Below are positions 52,570 through 61,008 of a stretch of 64,000 nucleotides of DNA, one piece after another (position 1 is the stretch's first letter; each line of letters opens with the position of its first letter). The notes under the pieces were generated by a model. The model saw only the letters and a list, made by a program, of their open reading frames with translations. It ran no database searches and was not told the DNA's origin. The DNA comes from Lysobacteraceae bacterium (GTDB lineage: Bacteria > Pseudomonadota > Gammaproteobacteria > Xanthomonadales > Xanthomonadaceae): assembly GCA_031263725.1 (NCBI GenBank), contig JAISFF010000053.1, positions 1 to 64,000 on the forward strand, in the 5' to 3' direction. The position numbers and the translations under genes are program-made.

Positions 52570-53499
52570 ATGAAGGCAGCGGCCACGGAAGCCACATCGG
52601 CGTGGAGAGCCTGGACCATCAGTCTGCGCTTGCAGACGCTGCCCTTGGCATGTTGCGGCATCCTGCTCGGCTCGGCGCTGGCGGTGGCTTCCGGCGCGAC
52701 ACCCGATCGGGCCGTTTTCGCGCTGGCACTGATCACCGCGGTGCTGCTGCAACTGTTGGCCAATCTCGCCAACGACTACGGCGATTTCAGCAAATCCGCC
52801 GATACCAGTGCCCGCCTCGGTCCGCAACGCGGCATGCAGATGGGCATGATCTCGCTGGCGCAAATGCGGCGGGCGCTATGGTTCACCGCTACGTTGTGCC
52901 TGCTGGCCGGCGGCGCGCTGTTGACCATCGCCTGCCGCAGCACGACGGATATGCTGGTCTTCCTCGGGTTGGGCAAGGTTTCGATCATCGCGGCGCTGAC
53001 CTACACCCTGGGCCGTCATGCCTACGGTTATCTGGGTCTGGGCGATCTGTCGGTGCTTGTGTTCTTCGGCCTGGTCGCGGTCGGCGGAAGCTATTACCTG
53101 CAGACCGGACGCATCGACCCGCATGTCACCGTCCCCGCCATCGGTTGCGGACTCTTGAGCGTGCTGGTACTCAACGTCAACAACATGCGCGACATGGACG
53201 AGGACCGCAAGCACGGCAAGATCACGCTTGCGATCCGCCTCGGCGCACGCCGGGCGCGCTACTACCACCTGCTGGTGCTGCTCGCGGGCCTGGGCGCGCT
53301 GGCATGGACCGCCTGGCATTCCGGACAGGGCCGGCTGGCCCCGTGGGGATTCCTGCTGATGGCGCCGCTGGCCGTCTCGCACGCATCGACCATGTTGCAC
53401 TACGCCAAAGCCGAGGAACTGCGCGCGCAGCTGCCGGTATCGGTGAGCCTCAATATCCTGTCCATCGGCCTGCTGGCGCTGGATCTGATATTCCGCTGA
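52570..53499 (+). CDS. menA: UbiA-family prenyltransferase, MenA-like
   Basis: 309 residues with eight to nine helices. The first allylic-diphosphate motif is LLANLANDYGDFSKSADTSARLGPQRGMQMGMIS (NDYxD, GPxRxxQxG pattern as in MenA). The second acidic motif is LVLNVNNMRDMDEDRKHGKITLAIRLGARRARYY. This favours 1,4-dihydroxy-2-naphthoate polyprenyltransferase over UbiA. No other menaquinone gene is in the window, and Lysobacterales usually rely on ubiquinone, so the quinone product is uncertain. It starts about 70 bases after the HD protein. Confidence 0.82.
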   Translation: MKAAATEATSAWRAWTISLRLQTLPLACCGILLGSALAVASGATPDRAVFALALITAVLLQLLANLANDYGDFSKSADTSARLGPQRGMQMGMISLAQMRRALWFTATLCLLAGGALLTIACRSTTDMLVFLGLGKVSIIAALTYTLGRHAYGYLGLGDLSVLVFFGLVAVGGSYYLQTGRIDPHVTVPAIGCGLLSVLVLNVNNMRDMDEDRKHGKITLAIRLGARRARYYHLLVLLAGLGALAWTAWHSGQGRLAPWGFLLMAPLAVSHASTMLHYAKAEELRAQLPVSVSLNILSIGLLALDLIFR

Positions 53500-53555
53500 T
53501 GCCGCAATGGATGCGATATCGCCGAAAGAACGCGTACACGGACAGAGAGTGATTT

Positions 53556-53900
53556 TTGTCGTCGGGACCAGGAGACCTGAACCTGCCTCTCGCCGAGCTC
53601 ATGAACTTCATCCAGGAGCGGCTCGTCCCGGAAGAGGCGGAAGAGGAGTTCGTCACGATCTGGCATGTCGAAAACAGCTTCGCAAAAGACACGCTGGAGG
53701 TCGTCGTCCACAAGCTGTACGACAAGGCGGATACGGAATTCAGATTCGGGTCACGGCCCGAAGGCGCCTGTTCGCCGGACGAGATCGGGAAGCCGTGGCA
53801 ATGGGGACGGTTCCATCGGAAGAGTTCGAGCGGTCGTGGAGCGACCAGCCCTTCACTTGGCGCGTGTCCCGTCCCGATCAACCTCAATGGGGTGCCAACT
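53556..53900 (+). pseudogene. Frameshifted gene of unknown family
   Basis: From a TTG start (53556) the frame reads MSSGPGDLNLPLAELMNFIQERLV...EFVTIWHVENSFAKDTLEVVVHKLYDKADTEFRFGS...GKPWQWG, a protein-like sequence. After about codon 84 the frame turns to Ser/Arg nonsense. Another frame resumes with TVPSEEFERSWSDQPFTWRVSRPDQPQWG. A one-base slip near 53805 explains both. The 3' end runs into the antisense gene at 53884. No family is recognised. Confidence 0.5.
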
Positions 53901-54327
53901 CCGTCGCCGCTTCGGCGGGGCGTGGCGGAACCACGTCTTCGTCGCTGTGTCCGGTCGATTCGCGACGCGACACGCCATCGCCGCCGGTCGCCGCCGGTGC
54001 CGAACCGGAGCCATCATCGCCGAAGTCCATTTCCGATACCGCCGCCAAGCCATCGGCCACCATCGTCTGGATGCCGGTCACCAGTGTCGAAACGATGCTG
54101 ATGATCTGCGCCCAGCGGATCTCGCCCAGCCTGCCGACCACGCTCATCGGCTCGGCACGCCCGGCGACGAATCCGGTCGCCAGGCCGGCGATCACGATCC
54201 GCAGCGGCGTCCAGCCCGCGCGCCAGATGCGATTCATCTCGCACAGACCGGCAAGCGCCTGCTGACTGCGCAGCTCGACCCGGTGTTCGGCGCGTTCGAC
54301 CCGCTGCTTGAGCTGCCTGAAGCTCAT
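53884..54327 (-). CDS. Hypothetical protein of the YqjD/YqjE-like cluster
   Basis: 147 residues: an N-terminal helix (MSFRQLKQRVERAEHRVELRSQQALAGLCEM), then a hydrophobic stretch (TPLRIVIAGLATGFVAGRA), a second amphipathic region, and an acidic Ser/Gly tail from about 100. Its ATG overlaps the stop of the holin-like gene upstream. In layout it corresponds to the YqjK-type third member of the DUF883-holin-like cluster, but no signature is evident. Confidence 0.75.
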   Translation of the reverse strand: MSFRQLKQRVERAEHRVELRSQQALAGLCEMNRIWRAGWTPLRIVIAGLATGFVAGRAEPMSVVGRLGEIRWAQIISIVSTLVTGIQTMVADGLAAVSEMDFGDDGSGSAPAATGGDGVSRRESTGHSDEDVVPPRPAEAATELAPH

Positions 54328-54788
54328 GACGCCTCCTCATCGCCATCGTCATCGCCGATGCCCCAGCGTGCCAGCTGGCGGCGGGTGGCATCCATCCGCG
54401 TGTATTTCAGGTAGTGGAACGTCCGCCATCCCGCGAATGCGGTGACGCCGATGCTGATCACCGCCGTGATCGAGATCGACCACAGCCACGACACACCGAA
54501 GCTCTGCAGCAGGGCGATCATGACGCCGACCAGCAGCAGCCACGAGGATGCGCCGAAGATGATCGCCACGCTGAGCCAGCCCAGCGATCGACCGATCGCG
54601 ACGCGCGCGAGGCCGAAATCGGCCGCCACCAGCCGGCGCAAGGCGCGACCGGTATCGATGGCCGCGCCCATGCTTTCGCGGCCGGCAGCGCCGAACTGGC
54701 GCAGCGACTCCTCGAGCGAAGGCGTAGCGCCCTCGCCCGCATCCTGCGGCTTGCCGCCGGCATCGGCCGCGCGCGGATCCTCGTCCAT
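54324..54788 (-). CDS. Phage-holin-family (YqjE-like) membrane protein
   Basis: 154 residues with two transmembrane helices (LSVAIIFGASSWLLLVGVMIALL and LWSISITAVISIGVTAFAGW). Amphipathic N-terminal SLEESLRQFGAAGRESMGAAIDTGRALRRLVAADFGLAR precedes them. These are the features of the YqjE/holin-superfamily-III proteins found next to DUF883/YqjD genes; despite the name they are chromosomal envelope proteins. ATGA overlap with the next gene downstream; 9 bases from the DUF883 gene upstream. Confidence 0.88.
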   Translation of the reverse strand: MDEDPRAADAGGKPQDAGEGATPSLEESLRQFGAAGRESMGAAIDTGRALRRLVAADFGLARVAIGRSLGWLSVAIIFGASSWLLLVGVMIALLQSFGVSWLWSISITAVISIGVTAFAGWRTFHYLKYTRMDATRRQLARWGIGDDDGDEEAS

Positions 54789-54797
54789 CGGCCGCGA

Positions 54798-55157
54798 TTA
54801 CTTGCGGATCAGCTTGGCGATCAGCCAGCCAGTGGCGAAGGCAACGCCGAACGAAGCCAGTGGGCGCTCGCGGATCAGGCCGGCGGCGCTGTCAAGCAGA
54901 TCGCGCCCCTTGTCCATCAGCGCATCCATCTGTTCACGGGCGGCATCGCCGGTGTATTCGGCGGCGTCGATGCCGGCCAGAGCGCTGTCGGCCAGTTCGG
55001 CCTTGACGTTGGCCTTGCCCAGCTTCAGCTCGTCGCTGACCGCGCTGGCGGCGCTCTTGATCGCATCGCCGGCGGCGCTGGCGGCGGACTTGAGGTGACT
55101 GCCGGCTTCGCCCAAGCTTTCCTTGACGTGTTCGGTGGATAGGGACTTGTCACTCAT
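54798..55157 (-). CDS. DUF883/YqjD/ElaB-family membrane-anchored protein
   Basis: 119 residues. A long Ala/Ser-rich helical region with repeated AASAAGDAIKSAASAVSDEL units is followed by DKGRDLLDSAAGLIRERPLASFGVAFATGWLIAKLIRK, where the RxRPxxS.G.A...G....L glycine-zipper C-terminal helix is diagnostic. YqjD and ElaB tether ribosomes to the membrane in stationary phase. It is the first gene of a three-gene operon. A C10 tract (minus strand) lies 20 bases before its start. Confidence 0.92.
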   Translation of the reverse strand: MSDKSLSTEHVKESLGEAGSHLKSAASAAGDAIKSAASAVSDELKLGKANVKAELADSALAGIDAAEYTGDAAREQMDALMDKGRDLLDSAAGLIRERPLASFGVAFATGWLIAKLIRK

Positions 55158-55176
55158 GGTGAAGCTCCTGACGGAA

Positions 55177-55186
55177 GGGGGGGGGG
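55177..55186. repeat. Homopolymer of ten G (ten C on the minus strand)
   Basis: The run GGGGGGGGGG lies 20 bases ahead of the DUF883 gene's ATG, upstream of its GGAG, and 54 bases from the end of the degQ-like gene. Such runs are mutation hot spots. In this position length changes could alter promoter spacing or mRNA structure rather than frame. Confidence 0.95.
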
Positions 55187-55239
55187 AGAGAAACGTTATT
55201 GCACAGCCGCCATCACGATGGAATGCCGGCTACCGGAAA

Positions 55240-56712
55240 TCACTGCAACTGCAAGGTTCCCTGTACGTTACCGCGAACGATCCGCAGCACCAACTGCGGC
55301 GGCGATTGCGCCAGCGTGGCGTGGAAACCGGACAGGTCGTTGAAGGCGCCGGCGCTGCTGGCGGTGACGATGTCGCCGCTGCGCAGGCCATTCTGCGCGG
55401 CGCGACTGCCGCGCGCCACCTCGCTGACCGCGACTCCGCGCAAGCCCGATTGCCGCAACGATTCGGGCAGGTCAGTGAAGGTTGCGCCGGTCAGTCGCGG
55501 GTCCAGGCGTTGTCCGGGCAGGCTGCGCGGCAACTCCTTCAGCGTCGCGTTCAACTGCATTTGTTTGCCATCGCGGACGACCTGCAGGCGGATCCGGCCG
55601 CCGACCGGCTGCAGGCCTTCGTAATTATGCAGCGCTTCGGCACTGACGATGCGCTCGCCATTCGCCTCCAGCACCACATCGCCGGGTTGCAGACCAGCGG
55701 CGGCGGCGGCCGATCCGGGATAGACCTGTGTCACCAGCGCGCCGCGCGGTACTTCCAGACCCAGCGCGGTGGCCATGCGCTGATCCAGATTCTGCGTATC
55801 CACGCCCAACGCGCCGCGCCGCACTTCGCCAGTGGTGGAAAGCTGCTGCACCACATCGCGCGCCAGGTTGGAGGGAATCGCCAGGCCCAGACCGATATTG
55901 CCAGCCATGCTGCCCTGCGGATTGAGGCTGGCGGTATTGATGCCGACCAGCGCGCCGCGCAGGTCGACCAGCGCGCCGCCGGAGTTGCCGGGATTGATCG
56001 AGGCGTCGGTCTGGATGAAGTTCTGGTAACCCAGGCCACGGATGCCGCTGCGGCCCACCGCCGATACGATGCCCGAAGTCACCGTTTGCGAGAGTCCGAA
56101 CGGATTGCCGATCGCGACGACGTAATCGCCGACCCGCAGCTGGCTGCTGTCGCCCAGCGGCAGCGCGCTGAGGCGTCCGGACGGAATCTGGATCAGCGCG
56201 ATGTCGGTATCCGCATCCGAACCCAGGAACTCGGCCTTGAGCGTGCGCCCGTCGGCCAGCGTCACCGAGACATCGTCAGCATTTTCGATCACATGGTGAT
56301 TGGTCAGCACCCAGCCGCGCTGCGCATCGATGATGACGCCCGAGCCGAGCGATTCGTTGATCCTTTCCTGCGGCACATCCGGGAACAGGCGCCGGAAGAA
56401 CGGGTCGTCGAAGAACGGATTGCGGATGCGCACCACCTGCTTGGTGTGCACGCTGACCACCGCCGGCAATACCCGCTCCAGCATCGGCGCCAACGACGGC
56501 ATCGCCTGGCCATCGACCGCCGCGGGCAGCGTCCCTGCCACCATGACCGGAACGGAGATCGCAGCTGGCATCGCCTCGGCCCGGCGGCTGAATCCCTCGT
56601 ACAGGGAGACGGCGGCGAATCCGCCGAAGGCGGCGGCAGCCGTCAGCGCCAGAAGCAGGGGAAAAGGGCGCAGACTGCGGCGGGGTCGGGTTGTCGTTGG
56701 TTCGGTATTCAT
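55240..56712 (-). CDS. degQ: DegQ/DegP-type periplasmic serine protease with two PDZ domains
   Basis: 490 residues from the ATG at 56712. An N-terminal signal anchor (PFPLLLALTAAAAFGGFAAVSL) precedes a trypsin-like domain with triad His140 (TNHHV), Asp170 (DTDIAL) and Ser244 (PGNSGG). PDZ1 lies at about 300-390 (GALVTQVYPGSAAAAAGLQPGDVV) and PDZ2 at about 400-490 (GVAVSEVARGSRAAQNGLRSGDIV). Lengths fit DegQ/DegP/MucD. It acts in protein quality control in the periplasm. The next genes on this strand form the DUF883 cluster, also envelope related. Confidence 0.94.
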   Translation of the reverse strand: MNTEPTTTRPRRSLRPFPLLLALTAAAAFGGFAAVSLYEGFSRRAEAMPAAISVPVMVAGTLPAAVDGQAMPSLAPMLERVLPAVVSVHTKQVVRIRNPFFDDPFFRRLFPDVPQERINESLGSGVIIDAQRGWVLTNHHVIENADDVSVTLADGRTLKAEFLGSDADTDIALIQIPSGRLSALPLGDSSQLRVGDYVVAIGNPFGLSQTVTSGIVSAVGRSGIRGLGYQNFIQTDASINPGNSGGALVDLRGALVGINTASLNPQGSMAGNIGLGLAIPSNLARDVVQQLSTTGEVRRGALGVDTQNLDQRMATALGLEVPRGALVTQVYPGSAAAAAGLQPGDVVLEANGERIVSAEALHNYEGLQPVGGRIRLQVVRDGKQMQLNATLKELPRSLPGQRLDPRLTGATFTDLPESLRQSGLRGVAVSEVARGSRAAQNGLRSGDIVTASSAGAFNDLSGFHATLAQSPPQLVLRIVRGNVQGTLQLQ

Positions 56713-57279
56713 CGTCGGCGGTCTGGAAGTCGGTGAAAGGAAATGCCCGGCGGCAAACCTGGATAGTTTGCTGCGAAAGCATTTAACCTGGGGTGAAGTG
56801 ATATGCGCGCTCAATGGCCGGGAACCCAACGTTCCAACGGCCTTTCCCGCCCGGTTGTCGTATCGGCACGAAACCGCATCCGAACCGGAACCCGCGCAAT
56901 TCTCGCGGTGGTGGCGCGCCAGTGCGTAGTTTGGCCGAGCTAAGTGATTGTCGTCCCATCGGTCCTCGCGGCCGGTTTGACAGGACGGTTGCCCGCGAGT
57001 AGTTTGGCTGGCGGCAATTCCACAACATCTTGTGGGTTTGTACATGAATAGGCCCGATGGGTAGGGGTTCAGCCGATTCAACGGAACTCGTGCCACGGTG
57101 CCGACCAGACCGGCAGGAATGACAGATCAAATGACGGACAAGGCATTGCGATCCGCACGCATTCCCCCTTGGACAACGACGGATGCCACCGGATCGCCGG
57201 ATCTGGCGCGACCGCATCGTTTGCATTGCCAACCGACAATCGACCCCCCGTGTGTGGAATTAAGGAACAGCGACCAATC
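56713..57279. other. Divergent control region degQ / nrdJ
   Basis: About 570 bases with no gene. It contains the NrdR-box palindrome (57020-57035) on the nrdJ side. No clear sigma-E type GAACTT...TCTGA promoter was found for degQ. Confidence 0.45.
57020..57035. promoter_or_regulatory. NrdR box upstream of nrdJ
   Basis: CCACAACATCTTGTGG is a 16-bp element with perfect CCACAA/TTGTGG arms. Compared with the consensus acaCwAtATaTwGtgt it keeps the C-w-A, A-T core and T-w-G-T-G positions. It lies 245 bases before the nrdJ ATG. Only one copy was found, whereas NrdR boxes often occur as a pair about 31 bp apart. Confidence 0.7.
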
Positions 57280-59439
57280 ATGAGCATGGTGCGACTTGAA
57301 GTGGTGAAATCAGCAACTCAATCCAATACCGGGGACATCCCGCTGCAACCGGCCTCGGCCGACATCTGGGACAAGAAGTACCGGCTGAAAACCAAGCAGG
57401 GCGAGGCCATCGATGCCGATATCGATGGTACCTACCAGCGCGTCGCGCGCGCGCTGGCCGATGCCGAATCCACCGACGAACTGCGCGCGAAATGGCACGA
57501 GCGCTTCCTCTGGGCGCTGCGCCGTGGCGCGATCCCCGCCGGCCGCATCACCTCCAATGCCGGCGCGCTCGAACACAAGCCCGCCACTTCGACCATCAAC
57601 TGCACCGTCTCCGGCACCATCGTCGATTCGATGGACGGGATTCTGGAAAAGGTCCACGAAGCCGGCCTGACGCTGAAGGCGGGTTGCGGCATTGGCTACG
57701 AATTCTCGACGCTGCGCCCCAAGGGCGCCTTCGTCGCCGGCGCTGGCGCCTATACCTCCGGCCCGCTGTCCTTCATGGATATCTTCGACAAGATGTGCTT
57801 CACCGTGTCCTCGGCGGGCGGCCGCCGTGGTGCGCAGATGGGTACGTTCGATGTCTCGCATCCGGATGTCAAGGATTTCATCCGCGCCAAGCGCGAGGAC
57901 GGCAGGCTGCGCCAGTTCAACCTGTCGCTGCTGATCACCGACGGTTTCATGCAGGCGGTGGAGACCGACGCCGACTGGCCGCTGGTGTTCCCGGTCAACG
58001 CCAAGGAACGCGACGAGCTGGATATCGACGACGCCACCCAAGCGGTCTGGCGCGACTGGCCGGTGCACGACAACTACATCGTCCGCGACGATGGCTTGGT
58101 CGCCTGCAAGATCTACGGCCACATCAAGGCCCGCCATCTGTGGGACATGATCATGGTCTCCACCTACGACTATGCCGAGCCGGGCTTCATCCTGATCGAC
58201 AAGGTCAACGAGATGAACAACAACTGGTGGTGCGAGAACATCCGCGCCACCAATCCCTGCGGCGAGCAGCCGCTGCCGCCCTACGGCGCCTGCCTGCTCG
58301 GTTCGGTCAACCTGACCAAGTTCGTCCGCAATGCCTTCACCGACGAGGCCCGCTTCGACTGGGACGAATACCGCGAGGTCGTCGCCGTGTTCACCCGCAT
58401 GCTGGACAACGTGGTCGAGGTCAACGGCCTGCCGCTGGCGCAGCAGCGCGACGAGATCATGCGCAAGCGCCGCCACGGCATGGGTTTCCTCGGCCTGGGC
58501 AGCGCCATGACCATGCTGAAAATGAAGTACGGCTCGCCGGAAAGCCTGGAGTTCACCGAGTCCATCGCCCGCGAAATGGCCGTATCCGGCTGGCAGGCGG
58601 GCCTGGAACTGGCGCGCGAGAAGGGTCCGGCGCCGATCATGGAGGAGCGCTTCGAGGTTACCGCGGAAATGCTGCGCAAACGCCCGGAAATGGCCCGCGA
58701 CGGCTGGCGCATCGGCCAGGAAATCGCCGGCAGGACACTGCACGCCAAATACAGCCGCTACATGCAACGCATCGCCGAAGTCGCGCCGGAACTGGTCGGG
58801 GAACTGGCCGAGGTCGGCGCCCGCTTCACCCATCACAGCTCGATCGCGCCGACCGGAACGATCTCGCTGTCGCTGGCCAACAACGCCTCCAACGGCATCG
58901 AACCCTCCTTCGCCCACCACTACAGCCGCAACGTGATCCGCGAAGGCCGCAAGACCAAGGAGAAGGTCGACGTTTATTCGTTCGAACTGCTGGCCTACCG
59001 CAAGCTGATCAATCCGAAGGCCATGCCGTTCTCGGAAGAAGCCGGCAGCCAGCTGCCCGAATATTTCATCGCCGCCGACGACATCACCCCGCGCGCGCAT
59101 GTCGATGTGCAGGCCGCCGCGCAGAAGTGGGTGGACAGTTCGATCTCCAAGACCGCCAATGTCCCGACCGACTATCCCTACGGGGATTTCAAGGACATCT
59201 ACCGTTACGCCTATCAGCAGGGTCTGAAGGGCTGCACCACCTTCCGTTTCAACCCGGCGGTGTTTCAGGGCGTGCTGGTCAAGGAGAAGGACCTGGAAAA
59301 CACCACCTACCGCTTCGAGCTGGAAGACGGCAGCGTGGTCGAGGTCAAGGGCAACGAGGAGATCGAGTACGACGGCGAGATCCACAGCGCCGCCAATCTC
59401 TTCGAAGCACTGAAAGAAGGCTATTACGGCAAGTATTGA
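57280..59439 (+). CDS. nrdJ: Adenosylcobalamin-dependent (class II) ribonucleotide reductase, catalytic part
   Basis: 719 residues. The start at 57280 (MSMVRLEVVKSATQ) has TAAGGAA upstream; the frame is open further back but looks non-coding. Substrate-site Cys in STINCTVSGT; the redox and radical region NPCGEQPLPPYGACLLGSVNLT holds the Asn-Cys-Glu triad; PTGTISLSLANNASNGIEPSFAHHYSRNV is the phosphate-binding loop. The C-terminal redox Cys tail is absent here and is supplied by the separate protein at 60223 (NrdJb), as in Pseudomonas. It makes deoxynucleotides independently of oxygen but needs B12. Probably repressed by NrdR. Confidence 0.95.
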   Translation: MSMVRLEVVKSATQSNTGDIPLQPASADIWDKKYRLKTKQGEAIDADIDGTYQRVARALADAESTDELRAKWHERFLWALRRGAIPAGRITSNAGALEHKPATSTINCTVSGTIVDSMDGILEKVHEAGLTLKAGCGIGYEFSTLRPKGAFVAGAGAYTSGPLSFMDIFDKMCFTVSSAGGRRGAQMGTFDVSHPDVKDFIRAKREDGRLRQFNLSLLITDGFMQAVETDADWPLVFPVNAKERDELDIDDATQAVWRDWPVHDNYIVRDDGLVACKIYGHIKARHLWDMIMVSTYDYAEPGFILIDKVNEMNNNWWCENIRATNPCGEQPLPPYGACLLGSVNLTKFVRNAFTDEARFDWDEYREVVAVFTRMLDNVVEVNGLPLAQQRDEIMRKRRHGMGFLGLGSAMTMLKMKYGSPESLEFTESIAREMAVSGWQAGLELAREKGPAPIMEERFEVTAEMLRKRPEMARDGWRIGQEIAGRTLHAKYSRYMQRIAEVAPELVGELAEVGARFTHHSSIAPTGTISLSLANNASNGIEPSFAHHYSRNVIREGRKTKEKVDVYSFELLAYRKLINPKAMPFSEEAGSQLPEYFIAADDITPRAHVDVQAAAQKWVDSSISKTANVPTDYPYGDFKDIYRYAYQQGLKGCTTFRFNPAVFQGVLVKEKDLENTTYRFELEDGSVVEVKGNEEIEYDGEIHSAANLFEALKEGYYGKY

Positions 59440-59595
59440 CCGATTCGCGGCGGCCGGCCGGAGCCTGCCGCCGACCGGCCTCCACCGCCAAACTGAAAGA
59501 ATGGCCGTGGACGGCGCGTTCCCCCGTTTCGCCTCGCTGGCAACAGGTATAGCATCAGCCTCGCAACCACCCCCATCAGGCCCGAAGGAGGGCGT

Positions 59596-60123
59596 ATGAG
59601 CAACGGTAATGGTGTCACGGCGACCTTGACCGAGGCTGCCGAGAATGTGAGAGAAACCGCGAGCGATATCGGAGTCGCCATCAGCGTCACCGCAGGCGAG
59701 GTCGTGGACAAGGCGAAGCGCGCTGCCGGCCAGATGAAGGAACGCGTCGCCAAGACCAGGAAGAAGGCCAAGCAGACCATCGACGCCAACATGAAGAAGG
59801 CCAGGAAAGCCGTCAAGAAGAGTGTCGACAATGCCAAGAAGACCCTGACCAGGGCCAAGGCCGAAGCCGCCGCGCTGAAAAAGAAGATCGCCGCGGAAAA
59901 GGCCGCCAGAAAGGCCGTCGCGGGCGGCAAGACCACGACTGCCAAGAAAGCAGCCGCAAAGAAAGCGCCGGCCAAGAAGACCGCCGTCAAGAAAGTAGTG
60001 GCGAAAAAGACTACGGCAAAGAAAACCGTGGCCAAGAAGGTCGCCGTCAAGAAACCTGCGGCGAAGAAGGCAACGACGAAGAAAGTCGTCAGGCCCGCGA
60101 AGAAGGCCGTGGCCAGGAAATGA
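59596..60123 (+). CDS. Histone H1-like lysine/alanine-rich protein
   Basis: 175 residues. The N-terminal part (1-55) is mixed; from about 40 it is helical and basic (QMKERVAKTRKKAKQTIDANMKKARKAVKK). From about 110 it consists of (KK-A/T/V-A/V-A) repeats such as KKAAAKKAPAKKTAVKK, like eukaryotic H1 tails and the AlgP/HctB group. It probably binds DNA or RNA non-specifically. It sits between the two parts of the class II ribonucleotide reductase (156 bases after nrdJ, 100 before nrdJb) in the same direction. A GGAGGG precedes the ATG. Confidence 0.88.
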   Translation: MSNGNGVTATLTEAAENVRETASDIGVAISVTAGEVVDKAKRAAGQMKERVAKTRKKAKQTIDANMKKARKAVKKSVDNAKKTLTRAKAEAAALKKKIAAEKAARKAVAGGKTTTAKKAAAKKAPAKKTAVKKVVAKKTTAKKTVAKKVAVKKPAAKKATTKKVVRPAKKAVARK

Positions 60124-60222
60124 GTTTCATCTTCCGGAGACGGCGGAACCGGGCTTCTCCGACCGCCGCTTCCGATCGAATCCCTGTTTACCCCAAGCAA
60201 CACGCAATAGGAGCGCACCGCG

Positions 60223-61008
60223 ATGGCTGTCAAAATCGACCGGAAGATCAAGGGCTATGCCGTTCTTTCCCCCGAGGAAAAGGCCGCCACGTCGGCGCCG
60301 GTTCAAGTCCAGATGGTCGAGGAAGAGCATCCCAGCGCCGATGTCATCCAGATGCACGAGCGCATCGAGCGCCCGGAAGTGCTGATCGGCTCCACCTACA
60401 AGATCAAGTCGCCGCTGGTCGAGCATGCCATGTACGTGACGATCAACGACATCGTGCTCAACGCCGGCACCGAATACGAATTGCGGCGTCCGTTCGAGAT
60501 CTTCATCAATTCCAAGAACATGGATCATTTCCAGTGGATCGTCGCGCTGACCCGGATCATCTCCGCGGTCTTCCGCAAGGGCGGCGATGTCACCTTTCTG
60601 GTGGAGGAAATGAAGGCCGTGTTCGACCCGCGCGGCGGCTATTTCAAGGCTGGCGGCGTGTACATGCCCTCGCTGGTTGCCGAGATCGGCGCCGTGGTCG
60701 AGGAGCACCTCAAGTCCATCGGCCTGATGCACGACCCGGACATGTCCGAGCATCAGCGCGCCTTGCTGGCCGAGAAGCGCCGCCAGTACGAAGAACGCGC
60801 AAAAAAAAACAGTGAAATAACCCCCATCCCGGTACCGGTGCGCAATCCCATCTCGGCCGAGACGCATCCCGAGGACATCGCCATCACCGGCGACGGCACC
60901 AGCTTCCCGCCCAGTGCCACCATGTGTCACAAGTGCAGCACCAAGTCCATCGTCATCATGGACGGCTGCGCCACCTGCCTGAATTGCGGGTATTCGAAAT
61001 GCGGGTGA
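60223..61008 (+). CDS. Class II ribonucleotide reductase, TSCPD-domain/C-terminal subunit (NrdJb)
   Basis: 261 residues: VLIGSTYKIKSPLVEHAMYVTINDIVLNAGTEYELRRPFEIFINSKNMDHFQWIVALTRIISAVFRKGGDVTFLVEEMKAVFDPRGGYF is the TSCPD domain region. A linker (about 190-225) and a Cys-rich tail follow (CHKCSTKSIVIMDGCATCLNCGYSKCG), which carries the redox cysteines that re-reduce the active site of NrdJa. Split NrdJa/NrdJb enzymes are known from Pseudomonas. An A9 run (60801-60809) lies in the linker just before the Cys tail. Confidence 0.92.
   Translation: MAVKIDRKIKGYAVLSPEEKAATSAPVQVQMVEEEHPSADVIQMHERIERPEVLIGSTYKIKSPLVEHAMYVTINDIVLNAGTEYELRRPFEIFINSKNMDHFQWIVALTRIISAVFRKGGDVTFLVEEMKAVFDPRGGYFKAGGVYMPSLVAEIGAVVEEHLKSIGLMHDPDMSEHQRALLAEKRRQYEERAKKNSEITPIPVPVRNPISAETHPEDIAITGDGTSFPPSATMCHKCSTKSIVIMDGCATCLNCGYSKCG
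60801..60809 (+). repeat. A9 run forming an in-phase slippery heptamer A-AAA-AAC in nrdJb
   Basis: The codons read GCA-AAA-AAA-AAC. The heptamer A AAA AAC is in the correct phase for -1 slippage, after which the next codons are CAG TGA. Slippage would end the protein at about residue 196, without the Cys-rich tail. No attempt was made to fold a stimulatory stem-loop. Confidence 0.6.

Noticed and set aside
57310-59385. A 691-codon frame antisense to nrdJ
   Set aside because: Shadow of nrdJ; low-complexity Val/Asp/Gly-rich translation, no motif, no start signal.
59930-60115. Tandem GCC/AAG-rich repeats that could look like a CRISPR or satellite array
   Set aside because: They encode the KKAAAKKAPAKK repeats of the histone H1-like protein in one uninterrupted frame.
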